64,000 bases of DNA, taken from NCBI RefSeq assembly GCF_027580225.2, contig NC_073358.2:24950501-25014500 (forward strand). Reading direction: 5' to 3'. The DNA comes from Misgurnus anguillicaudatus (lineage: Eukaryota > Chordata > Actinopteri > Cypriniformes > Cobitidae). Positions 25,801 to 33,755 of this stretch are shown here, one piece after another; the first letter of the stretch is position 1, and every line of letters starts with the position of its first letter. The notes below the pieces were generated by a model. That model was not told the DNA's origin. It worked only from the letters and a program-made list of their open reading frames with translations, and made no database searches. Position numbers and translations under genes: made by a program.

Positions 25801-26349
25801 ACTTTAGTCTCAAAACATTTAGTGAGCTATATAAGGACTAAATAAGCTACACACATTAGTTTAACAATCTATTTTTAATGTGATTAAGACTAAGGTGCCA
25901 GCCCAATTTTTACATAAAGAGACATCAGAACTATGACATCATTCAACATGTCTTTTTTCAAAATGGTGTAGATGTTTCAGACTGAAGCATGGCAGGTGTC
26001 TCAATTAGTACCAAGTATCTGTCTTGTTCAACATGAATGTATTGTATTCCATGTTGTTTCCATGAAAGCTTTATGGTTAACAGCAAAGTCACTGGGCATT
26101 TTCTCAAATTTTAAATTCTTAATTTTCCAAGTATCTGTTATAGAAACTGGAATCTCAGTACTTCAAAACACACTCGACCCAGATAATCAGTTTGCACAAC
26201 CTGTAAAGTGTTTTAAAAATTATATGCATGTCTTTAAAAATGTATGCATCTTACAAATTAAAAAAGTTTTTGTTTTGAGTAGTGACCCTATTTAAGATTT
26301 AGACACAATCTATAACAACACATTCTGGTAAAGAAATAAGCTACTCTTT
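22860..26349. other. Non-coding interval
   Basis: No gene supported. About 23455-23690 (GGTTATGTTTACATTAATGCG) may be a MITE related to the one at 30539. About 24838-24900 resembles 7915-7990 in inverse. From 25000 to 25460 the sequence is less AT-rich and unassigned. Confidence 0.45.
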
Positions 26350-27200
26350 AAAACCTAATGTTTGAGCTCTCAAGTTTCCTCAACCCAAACAGTCAGAAAA
26401 CCAAACTAGCACACTTAAAGTTCAAATCACGCCAAGAAATCTGCCTAACGTGATATCGCCCATGACCAGTCCAAGGCACCTGTCACCTCATCCTACGGCA
26501 AAGGCAACCGCATCACTCGAGCCAGAGAAGTAAATCAGCTTGGCTTACCTTTAACAACAAACACATGTACGGTTTTGTCAATGGAGCAGCTCAAGAAACA
26601 CAAGTCTTTGCCCGCGAGGTGCTAAAAGTGAACCTTAGAAGAGCTGTAACAATAAGCTCATCTGAAATCACTTTAGTTCAAGCGGCACCTTTATCCTTAT
26701 CAAAGAATCTTTCATAAACACCACAATGCCCGTTCCGCACCTGTTTGATGTTTCTCCTCCTCTGCCCGACTATTTTTCCACCCAGCCCACCATAGACAAT
26801 ACGAAAGGTGCACCCCTCAGGTGTGCTGGGCTCAGTGATTTCTTCCCTTTTTTTGGTGGCAGAGAGAGGCCACCCCATTCACTCCCTCACACAAACCGCT
26901 CAACTTTGTGTGGACTCTGTTTCTGTCCACTGAGGGGGTAACTGAGATGGGGGCAACAGAAAGTGGCTTTAGAATACACGCTTGAAAGAGAACAGCTTTA
27001 GTCTGAATAGAAAGTCTATGTGCTTTGTTGTTTAAATGAGCGCTGTCTGTTGCCGTTGCCACACTGTTCGGCTGGGAGAGGAGAGAATTAAGTAGGTTGG
27101 CTATTTAGCGTCAATGGACAGTCCTCATGAGGAGATTGGCTTTTGTTGCGCAGGACAAATGCAGAGTCATGCCTCACACTGAGCAATCATTACCTTTTTT
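26350..27200. other. Candidate conserved non-coding block
   Basis: This block is clearly richer in G+C than its surroundings, has no recognised repeat, and contains mixed-complexity sequence such as GGCACCTGTCACCTCATCC, GGAGAGGAGAGAATTAAG and CAGTCCTCATGAGGAG. Open frames on both strands (up to 76 codons) overlap and lack domain signatures, so I do not call exons. A regulatory element is possible. Confidence 0.3.
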
Positions 27201-27424
27201 TGCCTTAATCATGGTGATATAGAAGAGTCTAGGGTAACATCGCTATATGCTCAATGTTCTTGCCTCAAAATTTAAATTGATCGATATCAAAGGTAAACTT
27301 AACTATTGTACAAGGTGGCGGTTTTGTATATGTTTATCCAATGTGAAACATACAGAAATTAATGATTATAAGTAAAGCCACACAGCCAAACCCACTGGAG
27401 CAAAAGCAAATCGTACTTAAACCA

Positions 27425-27925
27425 ACCCAGTCTCACGGAGTTGCGTATAAATAGCACGAAGTGTGTAAATCGTGCAATACATACGGCAAATTCCAATTTG
27501 GTGTGCATATGATAGGCCAGTCCTTCCCATTCACTTAAACAGCGCATCTTTTTTTGAAGTTTTATTTATTGGTTTAAATTTTTTTGCTTTTTTCCCATTT
27601 TCGTTTGGGTTTAGGGTTAGAAACCAAACCCCAATTCTTACCCCAACTCCAAGCGACCATGGCTTAAATATAGGCAAAAACATGGAGAAACCTGTATATT
27701 AAATAACCTCCTTAAGCAAATCTCAAATCTAACCCTAAACCCAAGCGGAAAGGGTTTAAAAACAGAAAAAAATTTAGAAACCAATAAATAAAAACGACAA
27801 AATAGATCTGCCGTTTAAGTGAATGGGAAGGACTGGCGTATCGTATGCATGCCAAATTGGAATTTGCTGTATGTATTGCACGATTTTTACACTTCGTGCT
27901 ATTTATACACATCTACTCGAGAGTG
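27425..27925. mobile_element. Long palindromic MITE, CCCAGTCTCAC family, copy A
   Basis: The left arm (AAATAGCACGAAGTGTGTAAA, CAAATTCCAATTTGGTGTGC, GGCCAGTCCTTCCCATTCAC) is inverted in the right arm (GTGAATGGGAAGGACTGGCG, TGCCAAATTGGAATTTGCTG, CACTTCGTGCTATTTATAC). The loop holds a GGTTTAGGGTTAGAAACC patch, also inverted. About 500 bp, non-coding. Confidence 0.85.
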
Positions 27926-27934
27926 GGTAGGCTA

Positions 27935-28400
27935 AAACTACCCAGTCTCACAAAGTTTTGTGAAATAGTTTTTTGATTCTTTTTTCGTGCTATTATCACG
28001 AATTTTCACGTTTTTTCGTAATCGTATAACGAATTCCTGTTTTCGTGTGATTATCACGTATTGGTTACTCAACTGCTTTTTCCTATTTTTAAACCAGTTT
28101 TAGGGTTTAGGGTTAGATTTGGTGCTTGTATTAGAATGTCACTTTATATATCGGTTTATACAATTTTTTTCGGATTTATTTTTTTATATGTCGCCTGGCG
28201 TTAGGGTTAGAGTTGGGTTTGGGTAGGGATGTCATTTTATGTAAATCTAACCCTAAACCGAAGCAACAATGGTAAGAAAATAGGAAAAAACAGTTGAGTA
28301 ACCAATACGTGATAATCACACGTTATACAATAATAGCACGAAAAAAGAATAAAAAAATATGTGACTATATAACGAAATTCGTGAGACTGGGCTGGCTAAA
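27935..28400. mobile_element. Long palindromic MITE, CCCAGTCTCAC family, copy B
   Basis: ACCCAGTCTCACAAAG at the left is inverted as GTGAGACTGGGC at the right. Arms share CACGTATTGGTTACTCAAC / GTTGAGTAACCAATACGTG and TTTTTTCGTGCTATTAT / ATAATAGCACGAAAAAA. It lies head to tail with copy A, separated by only a few bases. Its loop also has AGGGTTTAGGGTTAG. Non-coding. Confidence 0.85.
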
Positions 28401-28780
28401 ACATACAAATGAAATAGCATGAATTCATGCAAACTAGCCACCTTTGTAAAATTGTTACGAATTGCCATTGTGTTGTAGAAGTGCAATAATTTACCTCTGT
28501 TAGTTATGAAGCATGATGATATCATTTATTATTAAATTTAAACTGCAAATCCTTTTTATTTAATGTCCTCACTGTATAAATCCACATTTGTCCCTTGTCC
28601 TCATTTACTTTTATTAAATAGAAAAAAGCAGCTTGCCCTTTCAGCTAAATGTCTCCATAAGTTTTCCATACAAAAAAGCCAGTCCGTATTTGATATGACA
28701 TACTACAGAGTGTTTATTTTTTGGATGAGCTATGCTTTTACATTTTTAACAAATATATCAAAATGACTTTAAAGAGCAGT
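28401..28780. other. Non-coding, no feature seen
   Basis: AT-rich; no gene or transposon end recognised. Confidence 0.5.
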
Positions 28781-29600
28781 TTTTAGACACAGGTCTTTGT
28801 TGTCATCTCTTCTCTACAGTTGGTCTGTTTAGGGTATTTTTCAAAAGTGCAGATGTGTCCTGTCAAAGGCTGACACTTGTGCACACTGATTGGTACTTCT
28901 CAACAGTTTGTTCCCAAGGTAAAATTAGGTCAGGATGGCACATTGTGAATGCAGACGTTATGGGTTTTCAAACCTACCCCCCTTTTCATCGTTTTTACAC
29001 ACTGGGCTCCGTAGACTTTTTATTTAACCCCCAAGTATATTTCCACCTGGTCATCAGCAGTTTGTAGATTGTTTTTGCTTTCCAGCAGCTTTCTTGTGTG
29101 TATTCGTGAAGTGCTGGTTTTCTTTTGTGTCTGCAGACTATTTAGCAGTGCCTTCTGCGAGAGCTCGGAGTCTCATTGTGTGTTTTAGCCACCTGGAAGC
29201 AAACTGAAAACGAGATGAATTTATGCTTTTATTTCTTCCTCCGTTTGTTTCCATCGGAGCAGCTGAACCAGACCCACTTAGCCCTGTTCACCTCAAATAT
29301 GAAAGGCAACCAGTGTCCTGCATTTGAAGATGTCAGAAAAAGCACGTATTGTGATGAGCTGTGGGCTGTCATTGTTGTGCTCTTCTGTTAGCCAGCCTGT
29401 GCTGCGTCTTAATGGTTGTCTGTCATGCATGGGAGAATTTTCTTTTTTTTAATTTAGGCAGTCTGATTCCTGATCATGAAAGACATCACAGCTTGGATCT
29501 ATCTTGCAGTTGGGATAAAATAACCCTGAGTTTTATAAACAAACACAGAAAAGATTCCCTGGGGTTTTGAAAAGAGGCAGGATTGTGTCTTTCAATTGAC
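28781..29600. other. Candidate conserved non-coding block
   Basis: Repeat-free by eye, with balanced composition and long non-repetitive words such as CTGAACCAGACCCACTTAGC and GTGATGAGCTGTGGGCTGTC. Open frames up to 71 codons are without motifs and start at arbitrary sites. It may be regulatory DNA or an untranslated exon; the sequence alone cannot decide. Confidence 0.3.
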
Positions 29601-29725
29601 ATAAAATATGATGCAAGATATAAGGGGGTGTGAGGTTAATTAAGAAACAAGTAAGATGCTTGTGAGCTCACCGAACAGTTGGATTCTGTCAAGAGGAGTT
29701 ACTTTACTAGCAATACCCAAGAGAT

Positions 29726-29794
29726 GTTGTATGTTTTCTTTTATGTAATGTTTAGTGAACATGCAATAAAAAAAAAAAAAAAAAAAAAAAAAAA
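29726..29794 (+). pseudogene. Mini processed retro-insertion: mRNA 3' end with poly(A)
   Basis: A 69-bp insert ends in 27 A residues, preceded by the polyadenylation signal AATAAA (overlapping the start of the tail). It sits between two copies of AGCAATACCCAAGAGAT (29709-29725 and 29794-29810), a 16-17 bp target duplication. Poly(A), signal and long direct duplication are the hallmarks of LINE-mediated retroposition of an mRNA. Only about 42 bases of the transcript's 3' end were copied, so the source gene cannot be recognised. There is no coding capacity. Confidence 0.85.
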
Positions 29795-29810
29795 GCAATA
29801 CCCAAGAGAT

Positions 29811-30436
29811 TGTCTTGACCTCATGATTATGACTAGTAGTGTCTACAATCAACAGAGATCAACCTTTTCACCGTCATCACCTGCTCTAAACCCCCTTGCA
29901 GGAGACCTTGGACTTTTGTCACTGTTAGGTTATTGTATTTCTAATGAAGGGGGCTTAATTTTCTTTGCTTTGGCTAGTCGTGTAGGCTCAGGTGTAACTA
30001 ACATGGATTGGGTGTCAGATACTAGTTATTTTTATGTCAGTTGGTTCTCTTAGCCTTAAATTTTTCAGCTCATCCAGCTTTTATGTACCATATAATTTAT
30101 TTATTTATTTATTTCCTTAGGAGTGTATGGGAAAGCTTTTTCATTTAACTGTCACAGCCTAATTAAAATGACTGAGGACACATTATTCTGTAGAAATAAT
30201 GAAAATGGGACGATTTTGTTGTGCATATATTTCTAGATTTCATTTTTTTTTGCAAATTAGGTAAATATTGCATGTTTTTAAGGTGTAATCATAAAGTCTG
30301 TTGTAAAATAAACATTCCATGCATAAGGGGATTTAGTTATAACACTGATTTACATTGTTTTTGGTGTAAAATATTCTATGACTTTATTCTATGAGGTATG
30401 AGCTTACACAAATATTGTGTATTAATACAGTATACA
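29811..30436. other. Non-coding, no feature seen
   Basis: AT-rich with a short (TTTA)n patch near 30090. The open frame crossing the poly(A) insertion is accidental. No gene recognised. Confidence 0.55.
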
Positions 30437-30793
30437 GTAATTAAATGTGCTCCTGTGGTTCAGTGGGTAGAGCATTGTCTTAGCAATGATCCAAGGTAAC
30501 ACACATACTGATAAAAGAAATAGACTGAAATCACTGTGGCTATGTTTACATGCACAAAATTTTGTCAATCCGACTAAATGTAATATGATTAAAGTTTCAG
30601 ATCAGAGTACACCACCCCCTTCAATATGATTCAAATATGCATCCGATCGTCCTCAATCGCATTGATTAAGATGTTTACATGAAGGCCTTTCAATACGATT
30701 GAGCCATTAATACGATTACAAATGAATTATTTGGTTGCATGTAAACATACCTTGTGAGGCAGTTTTGGATTATGCCTAATGCATAAATGTAAA
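30437..30793 (+). repeat. DANA-like tRNA-derived SINE, split by a MITE
   Basis: The head TGTGGTTCAGTGGGTAGAGCA is an A-box-like tRNA D-arm, followed by TTAGCAATGATCCAAGG. The body continues AACACACATACTGATAAAAG, TAGACTGAAATCACTGTG. After the MITE at 30539-30752 it resumes AGGCAGTTTTGGATTATG and ends ATGCATAAATGTAAA. That order is the common cyprinid SINE of DANA/HE1 type. Box B is damaged, so pol III transcription is unlikely. The SINE tail is also the insertion point of the LTR retrotransposon. Confidence 0.78.
30539..30752. mobile_element. Small MITE nested in the SINE
   Basis: Inverted ends share TATGTTTACATGCA (left 30541, right about 30737-30749 in reverse). The interior has paired words such as AATATGATT and AATACGATT. 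TGTG occurs on both sides (30535-30538, 30753-30756), a possible 4-bp duplication, and removing the insert restores a continuous SINE body. Confidence 0.72.
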
Positions 30794-30901
30794 TGTCACA
30801 AGCCAGGGGCTGGCTGCTAGTGGTTAAGCCACGCCCCTTCTCAATTTCCACCTCGAGGAGGTCCCCAAAACCAACCCAATGACCAAACAACAATGAGGAA
30901 C

Positions 30902-30910
30902 AGGTAAGTA
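30902..30910 (+). promoter_or_regulatory. Splice-donor-like site on antisense strand of LTR
   Basis: CAG|GTAAGTAT, a near-consensus vertebrate 5' splice site, follows a short segment with an ATG (AACAATGAGGAACAG). The same site is present in the 5' LTR at about 38573-38582. It would be the first donor in a chain of splice-like modules on the plus strand. Confidence 0.4.
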
Positions 30911-31249
30911 TAAAAAATATTCTTTATTTATTTAAATATTTAAAATGTACTGGGGATTGGGGAAAGGGGAATTAAAACTAATGTCCGGCTCTGCCCTCCA
31001 GGGGGGGCCACGAGCAAGTGTGTGACAGGGGGTGGGGGTTGCGTCGGGGAACGGGCTCCCGCCTCTGGTTCCCTCTGCCCGTGGCGCGCTCCTCTTCCTT
31101 CCTGGAGGCAGAATAAATCAAAATCAGAGTTGGTATATACTTATTCTAATCCGTGTACCTGTAGATAGAAAGAGGCGGTTCACCGCCTATCTCACACAGC
31201 TCCTCGCTGGTCGACTCACTCTCCTTCCCTGTTCTCTCTTTCTCCCCAG

Positions 31250-32256
31250 ACTACAGCCGGGACACGAGGACACGATGGATCGACCTCAAAGTGTTCTCTC
31301 ACCTCTTCACCGACTACGGCTTTTGGTAAGTATGGGTTTCCTTCCCAGTTCGGTATCTCAGCGTTCACGCTGGCTCTCTCTCCACAGATGACTGCTGGGA
31401 CACAAAGGCACAATGAATCGGTTTCCAATGGTTCTCTCACCTCTGCGTTGACTACAGCTTTGGGTAGGTATGACTCTCTTCACAGTTCGGTATCTCAGCG
31501 TTCACGCTGGCTCTCTCTCTCTCTCCACAGATGACTGCTGGGACACAAAGGCACAATGAATCGGTTTCCAATGGTTCTCTCACCTCTGCGCTGACTACAG
31601 CTTTGGGTAGGTATGGCTCTCTTCACAGTTCGGTATCTCAGCGTTCACGCTGGCTCTCTCTCCACAGATGACTGCTGGGACACAAAGGCACAATGAATCG
31701 GTTTCCAATGGTTCTCTCACCTCTGCGCTGACTACAGCTTTGGGTAGGTATGACTCTCTTCACAGTTCGGTATCTCAGCGTTCACGCTGGCTCTCTCTCT
31801 CTCCACAGATGACTGCTGGGACACAAAGGCACAATGAATCGGTTTCCAATGGTTCTCTCACCTCTGCGCTGACTACAGCTTTGGGTAGGTATGGCTCTCT
31901 TCACAGTTCGGTATCTCAGCGTTCACGCTGGCTCTCTCTCCACAGATGACTGCTGGGACACAAAGGCACAATGAATCGGTTTCCAATGGTTCTCTCACCT
32001 CTGCGCTGACTACAGCTTTGGGTAGGTATGGCTCTCTTCACAGTTCGGTATCTCAGCGTTCACGCTGGCTCTCTCTCTCTCTCCACAGATGACTGCTGGG
32101 ACACAAAGGCACAATGAATCGGTTTCCAATGGTTCTCTCACCTCTGCGCTGACTACAGCTTTGGGTAGGTATGGCTCTCTTCACAGTTCGGTATCTCAGC
32201 GTTCACGCTGTCTCTCTCTCTCTCCACAGATGTCTGCTGACTACCGCTTCGAGGTA
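31250..32256 (+). repeat. Tandem array of splice-site-flanked 76-nt modules (antisense to gag-pol)
   Basis: Six units start at 31388, 31531, 31668, 31809, 31946 and 32089, spaced 143, 137, 141, 137, 143 and 141 bp up to a seventh, diverged start at 32230. Each has a pyrimidine-rich tract ending CCACAG, then a 76-nt block beginning ATGACTGCTGGG and ending GCTTTGG, then GTAGGTATG. A diverged first unit (31250-31325) is also 76 nt and is followed by GTAAGTATG. Introns would be 61-67 nt. Successive 76-nt blocks shift frame, so a long fusion protein is not predicted. Confidence 0.85.
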
Positions 32257-32341
32257 GGTATGGCTCTCTGCACAGCTCTCACAACACACTCCTCTTCCCT
32301 GTTGATTTGGCAGTTTTAACAGGTTATGTTTTACTTAACAG

Positions 32342-32602
32342 GGTGGCGGACTTACGATGGCTGGCTACGCGATGCGTCAACTGGACAGTGGTTTCCTAGG
32401 TGGCGCCGGGGGCCAAAACCCTCTCGGCGAGCTCGTTGGCCTACAGAGGGGCGAGAACGTCACGCCGGCACACCGGGTCGAGCGCTGCCCTTTCCTCGAG
32501 ACCCGTTGGTCGATCGAAAACTGGACCGGGGCGCCCTTTCGTCGAGACCTCGGGGCGGCGGATCTCCTTCGCCTCAAGCTCTGTGATGATAAAAAGACAC
32601 AG
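32342..32602 (+). other. GC-rich candidate exon in LTR, antisense to gag-pol
   Basis: A 261-nt block (87 codons) lies between an acceptor-like TTACTTAACAG and a donor-like ACACAG|GTAAGG. It is open in two plus frames, giving predicted peptides of 84 and 86 residues (32357-32611 and 32326-32586). It is strikingly GC- and CpG-rich against AT-rich surroundings. I could find no difference from its counterpart at 39879-40139, while other LTR parts do differ. No known domain is recognised. It may be an antisense exon, or a GC-rich promoter region of the LTR. Confidence 0.4.
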
Positions 32603-33185
32603 GTAAGGTAGCAATATTATAGGTAATACTCACACACCGTCAATAGCACAGTTCTTCACCGCCACTCCTAAACTCAAGTCCGCCGAGCGTTTGGCTGGGA
32701 AAATACTTCGAGATGCCACTCCGTGATTTTAAGACTGAAACACACTCACAGCATAATCATGTACAGGTCTTACTCTAGGACCGTTTTTCCTCTTCGTCGT
32801 CTCAGAAGCGAGTGACTGGAGGCGGGGGTACGTCAGACAAGACAACAGCAATCCCACTGCAATACACAGCATTACACAGCACCACTTCAAGTGAAAATTT
32901 CTACATCCAAGACTCACCCACCACTCAGTGCACACAATAGACGCCCGTCTTCCTTTACTTCGCTCTGGACGGAAATATGGAGATGGTAACTCGGCCTAGT
33001 GTTTGTTTTCGTCACTGGAGCTGTTTCACACAAAGACCCTTCGGCTCACCCACCGCGCTGGCTCAGGGGTAGGGCCGCCCACTCTCTTTTGGAAACACTC
33101 AAAGAGATATACAGGTCAAATACATGCACAACACTTCCATAAGAAGGTTCCGTTACTCACAACTGCTGTACTTTCTTCGTCCTAG

Positions 33186-33310
33186 GTTGCCTTCACGCTG
33201 TAATAATTCCAGATGCACAGACAGGGCGTTTTCCAGCCACCAACACCACTTTTCCACAGACGTATACTCACAATGGTGCGTCTTTCCCTCCTTCGTTTCT
33301 TTCATCCAAG
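33186..33310 (+). other. Second splice-flanked block in LTR, antisense
   Basis: TTTCTTCGTCCTAG (acceptor-like) and CATCCAAG|GTCAGT (donor-like) bound 125 nt. The same pair occurs in the 5' LTR near 40722-40847. Function unknown; listed because it continues the series of splice-like modules on the plus strand. Confidence 0.25.
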
Positions 33311-33607
33311 GTCAGTATTCGTTTAATTCTTCTACCTATAAGGTCTTCGGTATCTTCCTCAATGTAAGTCTATAATCCAAACGAGAGAGAGAGCAATACA
33401 GCAATCCAGAATAGCGTACCCGGTGAGCCCAACTCAGCGCTACGATACACACCAACAACAGGGATAATAAGCACCCAAACTGTGGTTCAAACTGCTCTAA
33501 AATACTCTCCTGAGTGTTGTCCTCGTCCAATCACCCGGCGCTCCCCTTAATAACTCCCAGCTGTATGTAATTCGGCTGATTACAGCGTTCGCGACGCTAC
33601 CGGATGT

Positions 33608-33628
33608 CCGGTGTTTTCTCTTACCGGT
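33608..33628 (-). promoter_or_regulatory. Possible polypurine tract
   Basis: Just upstream of the 3' LTR in element orientation the minus strand reads GTAAGAGAAAACACCGG. It is purine-rich but interrupted by C and T, so it is a weak candidate for the plus-strand primer site. Confidence 0.35.
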
Positions 33629-33755
33629 CCGGGCGGAAACATCCGGGCGGAACCAAACTTGCCCAATTTTTGGTTCCGCCTAAAAGATTGTCACTCCTGT
33701 GACATCCTCCCCCGCCAATGCATTCTAGTCCCTAGAATGCCTCGGCGTTGTCCAC

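Larger units (their letters stand above)
30794..33607 (-). repeat. 3' LTR of the gypsy element
   Basis: Matches 38466-41145 almost throughout. Read in element orientation it starts ACATCCGGTAGCG and ends GGCTTGTGACA, so it lacks the usual TG start but keeps CA at the end. Length 2814 bp is far above the few hundred bp of most gypsy LTRs. AATAAA polyadenylation signals on the minus strand at 30923-30932 lie about 130 bp from the 3' edge, which would put R and U5 there. Six copies of a 137-143 bp unit (31388-32229) and a GC-rich block (32342-32602) occupy the centre. Confidence 0.93.

Noticed and set aside
27600..28110. Telomeric repeat (TTAGGG)
   Set aside because: Only two or three imperfect TTTAGGG/TTAGGG words, located in MITE loops and inverted within each element.
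29679..30053. 124-residue frame with a poly-lysine run
   Set aside because: The lysines are the poly(A) tail of a retro-insertion.
31388..32230. CRISPR-like array or satellite DNA
   Set aside because: The units are contiguous with no unique spacers and occur only inside the LTRs.
31668..32319. Repeat-protein ORF (93 and 76 residues) in the LTR array
   Set aside because: The frame is open across would-be introns only because the units happen to lack stops; successive units fall out of frame, so a genuine repeat protein is not supported.
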